From positions 124,001 to 188,000 of the forward strand of contig NZ_BHWB01000008.1 of the NCBI RefSeq assembly GCF_003865075.1: DNA of 64,000 nt. Direction: 5' to 3'. Each line of letters opens with the position of its first letter. Position 1 is the first letter of the stretch. A program made the position numbers and the translations under genes. The DNA comes from Bacteroides faecalis (GTDB taxonomy: Bacteria; Bacteroidota; Bacteroidia; Bacteroidales; Bacteroidaceae). Of the stretch, positions 53,750 to 63,343 are shown piece by piece. The notes beneath the pieces are model-generated. The model made no database searches. It saw nothing but the letters and a program-made list of their open reading frames with translations, and was not told where the DNA came from.

Positions 53750-56362
53750 ATGAACCGACGATATTATTGTTTGTTTGTAGTTTTGCTCTCTATTATTATT
53801 TTTAATCGAGTTTTTGCTGCTGAACACACATATAAGATATTATTTATTCAATCATATACCTCTCAGACTCCTTGGCATGCTGATCTTACTAGCGGTTTGG
53901 CCAAAGGATTTAAGGATAGTGGATTGAAAGTAGAAATTACAACTGAATATTTGGATGCAGATTTTTGGGCATTCAAATCGGAGAAAGTGATAATGCGCCG
54001 TTTTTGCCAACGTGCGCGTGAAAGGCAAACTGATTTGATTATAACTTCTAGCGATGAGGCTTTTTATACGCTGTTTTCTTGCGGTGATTCTTTACCGATG
54101 CAGATTCCTGTTGTGTTTTTCGGAATTAAATATCCTGATGACCAATTAATCGCGAATTATTCTAATGTGTGTGGATATACTTCCAATCCAGATTTTGCAG
54201 TTATGTTGCGTCAGGCAAAAAAGATATTTCCACAACGCAAGGACGTTGTTTGCGTGATAGATAATAGTTTCCTTAGTAACAAGGGGCGTGAGGATTTTAA
54301 GAACGAATGGGAGATTTTCCATAAAGAGAATCCAGATTATAAGATGAAAATCTATAATACTCAGCAGGAAACTACTAATCATATTATTACTACCATTTGT
54401 TACCCCCGAAATAGTTATAACAGTATCGTAATAGCTCCTAAATGGTCTCCTTTTCTATCTTTTGTGGGAAAGAACTCTAAAGCTCCGGTCTTTTCTTGCC
54501 AGAATATAGGACTCACAAATGGAGTATTTGTGGCTTATGATGCTGATGCCTTTGCGTCTGCACATCTGGCAGGTCAGAGAGCGTCTCAAGTGTTGCAAGG
54601 AACATCCCCTTCTGTATTGGGAATATCAGAACTTGATCAGGAATTTATCTATGATTATCGTCAGTTGGAATATTTTCATGTCAATCAAAGTAGAATTCCT
54701 GCCGGTGGAATTATCGTCAATCAACCTTATTGGGAAAAGTATAAATTCTTATTTATTCTATTTTATTCATCTATTCTGGTCTTATTGATTGGTTCGGTAG
54801 TATGGCTGGTACGTGTTAATCGTCGGGAGTCTAGGCGAAGAATACATGCTCAGACACGCTTGCTAGTACAGAATAAGATGGTGGAACAGCGTAATGAGTT
54901 TGATAACATCTTCCATTCCATTCGTGATGGTGTTATTACTTATGATATCGATTTGAATATTCATTTCACAAATCGATCTTTGTTAAAGATGCTTCATTTG
55001 CCTTACGATACTCCTGCACGCCCTTACGAAGGAATGCCGGCTGGAAGTATTTTTAAGATATTCTATAACGGTGAGGAGATATTACGTGACATGCTAAATG
55101 AGGTAGCAACTACTGGAAATAGAGTTGTGATCCCTAAGGGAGCTTTTATGAAGGAAGTACATAGTGAAAACTACTTCCCTGTTTCCGGCGAAATAGTTCC
55201 GATTCATTCAAAGGGGCAAATAACAGGTATGGCTTTATCAGCGCGTAATGTTTCTGATGAAGAGATGCAGAAACGTTTCTTTGATATGGCGTTAGAGGAA
55301 AGTTTTATTTATCCTTGGCAGTTTGATGTGGCAACCAATTCTTTCATCTTTCCTCAAGGATTTCTTGTGCATTTTGGTTATGATGAATCTGTTACTACTA
55401 TCTCCCGTGATGAGATGGATCAGATGATTCACCTGGATGATTTGGTGGAAATGAGTCGTATCTTTGATAAAGCCTTGACAGGAGATGAAACTTGTGCCCG
55501 GTTGAATTTCCGTCAGCGTAATGCAACAGGAGAATATGAGTGGTGGGAGTACCGTTCTTCCGTTATAACAGGACTAACGAGTGATTCGTTATATAATATC
55601 CTTGGTGTATGTCAAAGCATTCAGCGATATAAAACTGCAGAACAGGAGATGAGAGAGGCGCGTGACAAGGCACTGCAGGCAGATAAACTGAAGTCAGCTT
55701 TCCTAGCCAATATGAGTCATGAAATACGTACTCCGTTGAATGCTATTGTCGGATTCTCAGATTTGCTGAGTGACACAAGTGCTTTCACAGTGGAGGAAGT
55801 TGCTCAGTTTATTGCTACTATTAATAAGAATTGTGGATTGTTGTTAGCGTTAATAAATGATATTCTTGATTTATCTCGTATTGAATCGGGAACAATGGAA
55901 TTCCAGTTTGCAAGTCATAATCTGTCTTTATTGCTCAAGACTGTTCATGATTCTCAGCAGCTTAATATGCCTCAGGGAGTAGAATTGGTATTGCGTGTAC
56001 CTGAAGGAGATAAGAAATACTTGGTGACAGACAATGTCCGGTTGCAACAAGTGATTAATAACCTGATTAACAATGCTGCTAAATTTACGACATCCGGATT
56101 CATTACTTTCGGCTATGAAGATGATGAAGATCCTAATTATACACTTCTTTTTGTAGAAGATACGGGTGTCGGTATTACTCAGGAGGGAATTGATCACATT
56201 TTCGAACGTTTCTATAAAGTCGATAACTTTACTCAGGGAGCTGGATTAGGATTAAGTATTTGTCAGACTATTGTCGAGCGTTTGAGAGGAACAATTTCAG
56301 TTACTTCGGAAGTTGGTAAAGGAACACGTTTCACTGTACGCGTTCCCAATTCCTGCGAATAA
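53750..56362 (+). CDS. Membrane sensor histidine kinase with ABC-substrate-binding-like sensor
   Basis: 870 residues from the ATG at 53750 (MNRRYYCLF); TTG 53744 would add two. Signal/first membrane segment (1-24), a periplasmic domain like ABC substrate-binding proteins (PF04392 type, ~28-325), a transmembrane helix (~333-357), two PAS-like domains (~390-500 and ~520-630), HisKA with phospho-acceptor His657 in MSHEIRTPLN, and HATPase_c with NLINNAAKF, EDTGVGIT and GLGLSI. There is no receiver domain and no response regulator next to it, so its partner is elsewhere. The sensor may detect a small ligand such as a sugar or amino acid. Well supported as a kinase; the signal is unknown. Confidence 0.93.
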   Translation: MNRRYYCLFVVLLSIIIFNRVFAAEHTYKILFIQSYTSQTPWHADLTSGLAKGFKDSGLKVEITTEYLDADFWAFKSEKVIMRRFCQRARERQTDLIITSSDEAFYTLFSCGDSLPMQIPVVFFGIKYPDDQLIANYSNVCGYTSNPDFAVMLRQAKKIFPQRKDVVCVIDNSFLSNKGREDFKNEWEIFHKENPDYKMKIYNTQQETTNHIITTICYPRNSYNSIVIAPKWSPFLSFVGKNSKAPVFSCQNIGLTNGVFVAYDADAFASAHLAGQRASQVLQGTSPSVLGISELDQEFIYDYRQLEYFHVNQSRIPAGGIIVNQPYWEKYKFLFILFYSSILVLLIGSVVWLVRVNRRESRRRIHAQTRLLVQNKMVEQRNEFDNIFHSIRDGVITYDIDLNIHFTNRSLLKMLHLPYDTPARPYEGMPAGSIFKIFYNGEEILRDMLNEVATTGNRVVIPKGAFMKEVHSENYFPVSGEIVPIHSKGQITGMALSARNVSDEEMQKRFFDMALEESFIYPWQFDVATNSFIFPQGFLVHFGYDESVTTISRDEMDQMIHLDDLVEMSRIFDKALTGDETCARLNFRQRNATGEYEWWEYRSSVITGLTSDSLYNILGVCQSIQRYKTAEQEMREARDKALQADKLKSAFLANMSHEIRTPLNAIVGFSDLLSDTSAFTVEEVAQFIATINKNCGLLLALINDILDLSRIESGTMEFQFASHNLSLLLKTVHDSQQLNMPQGVELVLRVPEGDKKYLVTDNVRLQQVINNLINNAAKFTTSGFITFGYEDDEDPNYTLLFVEDTGVGITQEGIDHIFERFYKVDNFTQGAGLGLSICQTIVERLRGTISVTSEVGKGTRFTVRVPNSCE

Positions 56363-56439
56363 GAACGGTTATTCCTATAAACAGACCTTTTTTGTTCTAA
56401 AATCCCCTCTACTTTTGCTCGTTCAATTCAATAGGACGT

Positions 56440-58003
56440 AGGTAAGAGATTAATAGCTAAAGGGATATTAGCGGTCTTTCTTTTAATGTCTGTAGCATTT
56501 CTTCCCGTACAGAAAAGCAATGGGTGAAAGGACGTAAGCAAGAGGGTGTGGATGAACTTCTTTCCTGTCAGGGAATGCAAGTAACCATTAATGAGGCATT
56601 CAAAGACGTATATATATATATGATAATAATACTCGCTCTTCACCAATAAATTTGTTAGTCCATTATCACGTATCGGTACAGGCTTTTATAAATACTATCT
56701 AATGGATACGTTGCAAATAGCCGGAGAGCCTTGTGCGGACCTGACTGTTGTACCCTTCAATTCCGAGTCTTTCGGTTTTACGGGGCATTTATATGTAATC
56801 CTTGATTCCACCTGTTTTGTCAAGCGTACCGTATTCAATTTCCCGAAAAAGATTAATTTGAACTTCGTCGATTATATGTTGCTCGAACAAGAATTCAAAC
56901 GGGGAGAAGACGGGATACGTCTACTTGACCATGAGAGCATTACGGTCGAGTTTAGACTAGCAGAAGGACAGGATGGTATTAAAGATGAATGACTGAAAGG
57001 ACTTGCTGAATTAGAATACTCTTTCAAAAAGAAAAAAGGAATATGCTAACGAATTTCCAATTCATTCTTTAAAAGTGCACTATGAATCGGACATTAATCA
57101 ATATGGTTAAAACTATTTGTATACGGGTAAAGACAATGTATTTCTGGCTTTGAAACGTGAAAAAGATGATCGAATCGGCTACTATCAACAAGCCGAAATA
57201 ACCTATACCAATGAGTTTTATTCCGGTTTCTCATTTCAATTGACAGCCCGGAGAAGAACCGATGAATCATCTTATCTGATCCCTTTTGTAAAGAAAGAGA
57301 ATGATGGCTATTTCTCAGTGAAAAAGTTCTCGATGAGTACTGCCGAGGTAAAATTACGTTATGCCCCGAATGAGAGATTCTTTCAGACTCACTGGAATCG
57401 TTATCTTGTTTCTTTAGATGCTCCAGTGTTCACCCTGTCTCATACTATTGCTGGCAAAGGTGTATTAGGGAGTGACTATATCTACAACCATACAGAAGTC
57501 GGTATTCAGAAACGCTTTTGATTTTCTGTCTTTGGTTAAACAAATGTTATCCTGAAAGCGGGGAAAGTATGGGATAAAGTACCATTTTTCTTGCTTATTA
57601 TGCCCAATGCAAACCTATTCAGCCAGAGTCTTATTGATTAATGAATGCGATGGAGTTTATGAATAATGAATATTTCTCGTGGGATGTTACTTATTTTCTC
57701 AACGGATGGCTATTCAATCGGATTCCGTTGCTGAAAAAAGTGAAATGGAGAGAAGTACTTTCGTGCCGCGGAATATATGGTCATCTGAGTGATAAAAACA
57801 ATCCGGAGATGAGTGACGGACTGTTTACTTTTCCAATAGCAGACATTCGTTCAACAGGGAAAACGCCCTATATAGAAGCCGGAGCTGGCATAGAGAATAT
57901 ATTTAAAGTTCTGTGTCTGGACTATGTCTGGCGGCTAACATACAGGGATTCACCTAATATTGATAAGTCAGGTTTGAGAATTAGTCTCCACATAACCTTT
58001 TAA
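56440..58003 (+). pseudogene. DUF5686 outer-membrane protein gene, decayed
   Basis: Pieces in order: a signal peptide without start codon (LIAKGILAVFLLMSVAFLPVQ, 56450-56512); SPLSRIGTGFYKYYLMDTLQIAGE...FGFTGHLYVILDST..RTVFNFPKKINLNFVDYM (56666-56992); FLALKREKDDRIGYYQQAEITYTNEFYSGFSFQL...FTLSHTIAGKGVLGSDYIYNHTEVGIQKRF (57117-57521); and MNAMEFMNNEYFSWDVTYFLNGWLFNRIPLLKKVKWRE...GIENIFKVLCLDYVWRLTYRD to the C-terminal ISLHITF (57641-58003). DUF5686 proteins have ~830 residues with an N-terminal carboxypeptidase-regulatory domain and a barrel. Here ~300 residues, including that domain, are missing, and several frameshifts and stops separate the pieces. It is clearly non-functional. Confidence 0.9.
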
Positions 58004-58070
58004 AAGTTAAATCCTGCTAATTGCAATGTATATATGACAAATAAAAGCCGTTTTAGTAATTAATTAATCT

Positions 58071-58078
58071 TATTTTTG
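58071..58078 (+). promoter_or_regulatory. -7 box TATTTTTG of the inositol-phosphate synthase gene
   Basis: A perfect TAnnTTTG match 33 bp before the ATG at 58112, preceded by TTTTAG near 58051. Confidence 0.6.
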
Positions 58079-58111
58079 CAACAATTTTAGTTTAATTTTA
58101 ATAGAATAGAA

Positions 58112-59401
58112 ATGAAACAAGAAATTAAACCCGCTACTGGACGTCTTGGCGTATTGGTTGTCGGAGTCGGTGGTGCGGTTGCTACCACAATGATTACAGG
58201 TACACTGGCCTCTCGTAAGGGACTGGCAAAACCGATAGGATCTATTTCACAGCTTGCTACGATGCGTATGGAAAACAACGAAGAGAAACTCATCAAAGAC
58301 GTTGTGCCTTTGACTGATTTGAAAGATATTGTTTTCGGTGGATGGGATATCTTCCCAGATAACGCATATGAAGCTGCCATGTATGCAGAGGTCTTGAAAG
58401 AAAAAGATCTGAATGGAGTAAAAGAAGAGTTGGAAGCTATTAAGCCAATGCCTGCTGCTTTCGACCACAACTGGGCAAAACGTCTGAATGGAACACACAT
58501 TAAGAAAGCTGCTACCCGTTGGGAAATGGTAGAACAACTCCGTCAGGATATCCGTAACTTTAAAGTTGCTAATAAGTGTGATCGTGTTGCTGTGCTTTGG
58601 GCTGCAAGTACTGAGATTTACATTCCTTTGTCAGACGAGCATAAGTCACTTGCCGCTTTGGAAAAAGCAATGAAAGACGATAATACAACTGTGATCTCTC
58701 CAAGTATGTGCTATGCTTACGCTGCTATTGCAGAAGGTGCGCCGTTTATTATGGGTGCTCCTAACTTGTGCGTAGATACTCCGGCAATGTGGGAATTCTC
58801 TAAGAAGATGAATGTGCCTATCTCTGGTAAAGACTTCAAGAGCGGTCAGACATTAATGAAGACAGTATTAGCACCGATGTTCAAAACTCGTATGCTGGGT
58901 GTGAATGGTTGGTTCTCTACTAATATTCTGGGTAATCGTGACGGCGAGGTACTTGATGATCCGGACAACTTCAAGACAAAAGAAGTCAGCAAACTTTCTG
59001 TAATCGATACTATTTTCGAGCCCGAAAAATATCCGGATCTTTATGGTGATGTTTACCATAAAGTACGTATCAATTACTATCCTCCTCGTAAAGATAATAA
59101 AGAAGCATGGGATAACATTGACATTTTTGGATGGATGGGCTACCCGATGGAAATCAAGGTAAACTTCCTTTGTCGTGATTCTATCCTTGCTGCTCCTATT
59201 GCTCTTGACCTGGTATTGTTCAGTGACTTGGCTTTGCGTGCAGGTATGTGTGGTATCCAGACATGGTTGTCATTCTTCTGTAAGAGTCCGATGCACGATT
59301 TCGAACATCAGCCGGAGCACGACTTGTTTACTCAATGGAGAATGGTAAAACAAACATTGCGTAACATGATCGGTGAAAAAGAACCTGATTATTTAGCATA
59401 A
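58112..59401 (+). CDS. ino1: Myo-inositol-1-phosphate (inositol-3-phosphate) synthase
   Basis: 429 residues. It converts glucose-6-phosphate to inositol-3-phosphate with NAD+ as a recycled cofactor, the first step of inositol lipid synthesis. NAD-binding VLVVGVGGAVATTMI, then the synthase core with GKDFKSGQTLMKTVLAPMFKTRMLGVNGWFSTNILGNRDGEVLDDP and LCRDSILAAPIALDLVLFSDLA. Full length. A strong terminator separates it from the other inositol-lipid genes 250 bp downstream. The gene order that follows matches the B. thetaiotaomicron inositol-lipid cluster (BT_1526 to BT_1522, as I recall). Confidence 0.95.
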   Translation: MKQEIKPATGRLGVLVVGVGGAVATTMITGTLASRKGLAKPIGSISQLATMRMENNEEKLIKDVVPLTDLKDIVFGGWDIFPDNAYEAAMYAEVLKEKDLNGVKEELEAIKPMPAAFDHNWAKRLNGTHIKKAATRWEMVEQLRQDIRNFKVANKCDRVAVLWAASTEIYIPLSDEHKSLAALEKAMKDDNTTVISPSMCYAYAAIAEGAPFIMGAPNLCVDTPAMWEFSKKMNVPISGKDFKSGQTLMKTVLAPMFKTRMLGVNGWFSTNILGNRDGEVLDDPDNFKTKEVSKLSVIDTIFEPEKYPDLYGDVYHKVRINYYPPRKDNKEAWDNIDIFGWMGYPMEIKVNFLCRDSILAAPIALDLVLFSDLALRAGMCGIQTWLSFFCKSPMHDFEHQPEHDLFTQWRMVKQTLRNMIGEKEPDYLA

Positions 59402-59419
59402 TAAGAGATCAATATAACC

Positions 59420-59485
59420 AAGTTGAGATTGAGATTTGCCCTGTTGTAAGGCGGGACAGGTACTCAACCTCAACTTTTGGTTTTT
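59420..59485 (+). terminator. Terminator after the inositol-phosphate synthase gene
   Basis: AAGTTGAGATTGAG pairs with CTCAACCTCAACTT (one mismatch) around an inner CCTGT/ACAGG hairpin, followed by TTGGTTTTT. The remaining bases to 59652 are AT-rich and hold no gene. Confidence 0.8.
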
Positions 59486-59652
59486 AATCATAACCCTCAG
59501 GTTGCTGTCTTCAATCAAGGCATACATCAATTGATGAAATCCCGTATAAGTAACTGACGACTAATGATTTATATTTTCTGCACTGTTATTAGGTAATTTA
59601 TGCTCGTTGGTCGGTGATTAGTAATAAGTGAGTAATTTGTAATTAGTAATTA

Positions 59653-60132
59653 ATGAAGACCCCTCCCTTTCTGCCTGTTTTGATAGGCACAGGCTTTGGC
59701 TCAGGATTCTCTCCCGTAGCTCCCGGTACAGCTGGGGCATTATTGGCTTCTATTATCTGGATTGTCCTTTATTTCTTACTACCTTTTTCTATTTTGTTGT
59801 GGGTAACTGCTGCTTTGGTCATCCTCTTTACCTTTGCAGGTATTTGGGCTGCCAATAAGTTGGAAATCTATTGGGGTGAAGACCCTTCACGCATAGTAGT
59901 GGATGAGATGGTAGGTGTATGGATTCCGTTATTGGCTGTTCCTGCTAATGAACAGTGGTTCTGGTATGTGATCGGTGCTTTTTGTCTTTTCCGGATCTTC
60001 GATATAGCTAAACCTTTGGGGATACGCAAAATGGAAAGTCTTCAAGGAGGAGTAGGGGTAATGATGGATGATATCCTGGCAGGTATATACAGTTTTATCT
60101 TATTAATAGGAGTAAGATGGGTAATTGGCTGA
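59653..60132 (+). CDS. PgpA-like phosphatase, probable phosphatidylinositol-phosphate phosphatase
   Basis: 159 residues, four membrane helices. PgpA-family motifs GTGFGSGFSPVAPGTAG, DPSRIVVDEMVGVW and MMDDILAGIYS. PgpA normally removes the phosphate from phosphatidylglycerophosphate. In this cluster the homologue in B. thetaiotaomicron has been assigned to dephosphorylation of phosphatidylinositol phosphate. Which applies here is inferred from context. The GtrA-like gene starts 16 bp before its stop. Confidence 0.88.
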   Translation: MKTPPFLPVLIGTGFGSGFSPVAPGTAGALLASIIWIVLYFLLPFSILLWVTAALVILFTFAGIWAANKLEIYWGEDPSRIVVDEMVGVWIPLLAVPANEQWFWYVIGAFCLFRIFDIAKPLGIRKMESLQGGVGVMMDDILAGIYSFILLIGVRWVIG

Positions 60133-60614
60133 GAAAATTTGCGCGAATGGTTTCCCAGAAAGGTGGTATTTTCATGTTTCTGAGGGCACAGCTTTCTGCC
60201 CAGATGGCAACTATCGCGGACTTTCTCGTGACTATCTTGTTAGTTAAACTATTCGAAGTATATTATGTCTATGCTACATTGGCAGGGGCGGTCTACGGAG
60301 GAATAGTCAATTGCGTTATTAATTATAAGTGGACCTTTAAATCAGATGGAAAGAAAATATACGTTGCTGTAAAATTTATAATCGTATGGTTTTGCAGTAT
60401 TTGGCTGAATACGTGGGGGACGTATGCACTGACTGAATCGCTCGGGAAAATTCCCTGGGTACGCGATACGCTCAGTCAGCATTTCGGTGACTTTTTTATT
60501 ATCCCTAAGGTTGTAGTGTCAATCATAGTTGCGTTATTTTGGAATTACAATATGCAGCGGTACTTTGTGTACCGGAATTTGGACATTAAAGGTTTTTTTA
60601 AAAAACAGCATTGA
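60117..60614 (+). CDS. GtrA-like membrane protein
   Basis: 165 residues with four hydrophobic helices (~22-45, 50-70, 82-105, 125-148) and the GtrA-type segments LRAQLSAQMATIADFLVTILLVKL and NYKWTFKSDGK. GtrA proteins are linked to moving lipid-linked sugars or lipids across the inner membrane. It overlaps the phosphatase gene and is followed 22 bp later by the phosphatidyltransferase gene, so it likely serves inositol-lipid synthesis or flipping. Its precise role is not known. Confidence 0.85.
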   Translation: MGNWLRKFARMVSQKGGIFMFLRAQLSAQMATIADFLVTILLVKLFEVYYVYATLAGAVYGGIVNCVINYKWTFKSDGKKIYVAVKFIIVWFCSIWLNTWGTYALTESLGKIPWVRDTLSQHFGDFFIIPKVVVSIIVALFWNYNMQRYFVYRNLDIKGFFKKQH

Positions 60615-60635
60615 ATATAAACAGAAGAATTAGAT

Positions 60636-61301
60636 ATGAATTACAGAGATTATTTACAACAATTGATTTATAAGATCATTAATCCCGTAGTGCATGGAAT
60701 GATTAAGATTGGGATTACTCCCAATTTTATCACTACTACCGGATTTCTACTGAATGTAGTTGCCGCAGGTGTGTTGATATATGCCAGCATATATGGTGAA
60801 CATGGTGAACTCGCATATCTGGGTTGGGTAGGAGGCATTATACTGTTTGCCGGTTTGTTCGATATGATGGACGGTCGTGTGGCACGTGTCGGGAATATGA
60901 GTTCCACATTCGGTGCGCTTTACGACTCGGTTCTCGACCGTTACAGTGAGCTGGTTACTTTTTTCGGTATCTGTTATTACTTGCTGATGGAAGGTTATTT
61001 TCTCTATTCCGTTATTGCTTTTGTTGCGTTAATCGGTTCGTTGATGGTAAGCTATGTGCGTGCTCGTGCCGAAGGTTTGGGGATAGAATGTAAAGTGGGC
61101 TTCATGCAGCGTCCGGAACGAGTAGTGCTGACTAGTTTGGGAGCTTTGTTTTGCGGAATCTTTAAAAGTGTCACTCTTTTCGATCCGATTCTGATATTAG
61201 TCTTTCCTTTAGCATTCGTTGCACTATTTGCTAATATTACGGCCTTTATGCGTGTAAATCATTGCCGGAAAGTAATGATGCAGAACGAACCAAAGAAATA
61301 A
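60636..61301 (+). CDS. CDP-alcohol phosphatidyltransferase, probable phosphatidylinositol-phosphate synthase
   Basis: 221 residues, six membrane helices. The catalytic motif DG-X2-AR-X8-G-X3-D-X3-D is seen in [27 protein letters not shown], complete. It joins CDP-diacylglycerol and inositol-3-phosphate to phosphatidylinositol phosphate; this assignment rests on the neighbours (inositol-phosphate synthase and phosphatase) and on gene order like that in B. thetaiotaomicron. Six bases separate it from the Aur1/PAP2-like gene. Confidence 0.92.
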   Translation: MNYRDYLQQLIYKIINPVVHGMIKIGITPNFITTTGFLLNVVAAGVLIYASIYGEHGELAYLGWVGGIILFAGLFDMMDGRVARVGNMSSTFGALYDSVLDRYSELVTFFGICYYLLMEGYFLYSVIAFVALIGSLMVSYVRARAEGLGIECKVGFMQRPERVVLTSLGALFCGIFKSVTLFDPILILVFPLAFVALFANITAFMRVNHCRKVMMQNEPKK

Positions 61302-61307
61302 TTAATC

Positions 61308-62243
61308 ATGATAAAATCTACCAAAATGCCATCAAAGAAAGAGGTTTGGACAGTAATCTGTGCATTAGCTCTTTTTCTTTTGCTGACAGGTCTGTTTATC
61401 GGACTTCGTTCTGAACACTTGTTGATGGCAGCGATCTACTTTGTATTATTCTTTGCGGGATTACCTACCCGTAAACTAGCGGTAGCATTGTTACCATTCT
61501 TTATTTTCGGAATTTCGTATGATTGGATGCGTATATGTCCTAACTATCAGGTGAATCCGATTGACGTGGCAGGGCTGTATAATGCAGAGAAATCCCTGTT
61601 CGGAGTGATGGATGGCGGAGTGCTTGTCACTCCCTGCGAATACTTTGCAGCCCATCATTGGGCAATAGCCGATATTTTTGCCGGAATTTTCTATCTCTGC
61701 TGGGTACCTGTGCCTATTGCATTTGGAATCTGGTTGTATCTGTCGAAGTCGAGAAACGTCTACCTGAGATTTGCAATGGTCTTTCTGTTGGTCAATCTGA
61801 TAGGCTTTGCCGGCTATTACATTCATCCGGCTGCTCCACCTTGGTATGCTATCAATTATGGTTTCGAACCGATCTTGAATACTCCGGGTAATGTAGCGGG
61901 ACTCGGTCGTTTTGATGCGCTTACAGGACTGACAGTTTTCGATTCTATCTATGGACGTAACGCTAATGTGTTTGCAGCAGTGCCTTCACTGCATGCGGCT
62001 TACATGGTAGTAGCGTTAGCCTATGCCATCATACGCAGATGTAAATGGTATGTAATTACCCTTTTCTCCATTATCATGGTCGGTATTTGGGGAACAGCAG
62101 TTTATTCTTGTCATCATTACATCATTGATGTGCTACTTGGCATATCTTGTGCTTTACTCGGCATTCTGATCTTTGAGAAAGGATTGATGAAACTAGGCGG
62201 CTTCCGTCGTTTTTTTGACAGATATTATAATTACATTAAATAA
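61308..62243 (+). CDS. PAP2/Aur1-like enzyme, probable inositol phosphorylceramide synthase
   Basis: 311 residues with about six membrane helices. Aur1-type motifs: HPAAPPWY (61830-61853 region) and VFAAVPSLHAAYMV plus CHHYIIDVLLG, containing the two catalytic His and the Asp of the lipid phosphate phosphatase superfamily. In fungi Aur1 moves inositol phosphate from phosphatidylinositol to ceramide. Bacteroides makes sphingolipids, and the neighbouring genes make phosphatidylinositol, so inositol phosphorylceramide synthesis is the likely role. The family is sure, the substrate inferred. Confidence 0.88.
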   Translation: MIKSTKMPSKKEVWTVICALALFLLLTGLFIGLRSEHLLMAAIYFVLFFAGLPTRKLAVALLPFFIFGISYDWMRICPNYQVNPIDVAGLYNAEKSLFGVMDGGVLVTPCEYFAAHHWAIADIFAGIFYLCWVPVPIAFGIWLYLSKSRNVYLRFAMVFLLVNLIGFAGYYIHPAAPPWYAINYGFEPILNTPGNVAGLGRFDALTGLTVFDSIYGRNANVFAAVPSLHAAYMVVALAYAIIRRCKWYVITLFSIIMVGIWGTAVYSCHHYIIDVLLGISCALLGILIFEKGLMKLGGFRRFFDRYYNYIK

Positions 62244-62276
62244 TAATCTGTGGTGAAACCACCTATTGACCAATAG

Positions 62277-63278
62277 ATGAAGAATAAATACCGTAATTTG
62301 TTTCTCGCTTTCGGCATAATTGCTGTCCTGATAATGGTTTTCACTTTTGATATGAATTATCAGGAGTTATGGGAAAACGTGAAACGTGCGGGGATTTATT
62401 TACCTCTGATTCTGTTGCTGTGGTTATTTATCTACCTGATAAATACTATATCGTGGTACATTATCATTCGTAGCGGTGGTAAGCTGGGATTTTCTTTTGC
62501 TCGGCTTTACAAATTTACCGTTACTGGGTTTGCACTTAACTATGTAACCCCTGTTGGACTGATGGGTGGCGAGCCATATCGTATCATGGAACTCACTCCA
62601 TATATTGGAGTAGAGCGTGCTACATCTTCTGTGATTCTTTACGTGATGATGCACATCTTTTCTCATTTTTGCTTTTGGCTGAGTTCTGTCTTGCTCTATG
62701 TATGTCTTTATCCGGTGGGATGGGCAATGGGTATTTTACTTGTGGCAATCACTGTATTTTGTCTGCTGATTGTCGTACTGTTTGTGAAAGGTTATCAACA
62801 TGGGATGGCAGTAGCTTGCATTCGTATGGGAAGCCGTTTGCCTTTTTGGAAACATCGGGTTATCCGCTTTGCCGAGAAACATCACGAACAACTGGAGAAT
62901 ATCGACCGACAAATAGCTCTTTTGCATCAACAAAAGAAACGTACTTTCTATACAGCCCTTTTGCTGGAATATATGGCACGTGTAGTCAGTTGTCTGGAAA
63001 TATGGCTTATCCTGAATGTATTGACAACCAATGTCAGCTTTGCCAGTTGCATCCTGATTGCGGCTTTTTCTTCCTTGCTTGCCAATCTTCTATTCTTCAT
63101 GCCGATGCAACTTGGCGGTCGTGAAGGAGGCTTTGCCCTTGCTGTAAGCGGTCTGGCCCTTTCCGGAGCTTACGGAGTATATACCGCTCTTATCACCCGT
63201 TTGCGTGAAATCTTCTGGATCGTAATCGGACTTGCACTAATGAAAATAGGAAATAAAAGCGATAATAAATCATTTTAA
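62277..63278 (+). CDS. Lysylphosphatidylglycerol-synthase-TM/flippase-like membrane protein (UPF0104)
   Basis: 333 residues with eight or so hydrophobic helices (PF03706 type). Landmarks: FALNYVTPVGLMGGEPYRIMEL and FFMPMQLGGREGGFALAVSGL, the conserved glycine/proline loops of the family. The MprF flippase domain belongs here, but the lysyl-transferase domain is absent. It directly follows the inositol-lipid genes (33 bp), so transport or flipping of the inositol lipid is a reasonable inference. Confidence 0.85.
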   Translation: MKNKYRNLFLAFGIIAVLIMVFTFDMNYQELWENVKRAGIYLPLILLLWLFIYLINTISWYIIIRSGGKLGFSFARLYKFTVTGFALNYVTPVGLMGGEPYRIMELTPYIGVERATSSVILYVMMHIFSHFCFWLSSVLLYVCLYPVGWAMGILLVAITVFCLLIVVLFVKGYQHGMAVACIRMGSRLPFWKHRVIRFAEKHHEQLENIDRQIALLHQQKKRTFYTALLLEYMARVVSCLEIWLILNVLTTNVSFASCILIAAFSSLLANLLFFMPMQLGGREGGFALAVSGLALSGAYGVYTALITRLREIFWIVIGLALMKIGNKSDNKSF

Positions 63279-63343
63279 GTTCCAAACTTCCTCTTTATTC
63301 TATCTAATTTTTTAAATTTGTCGGGCTTATAATATGTACGACA

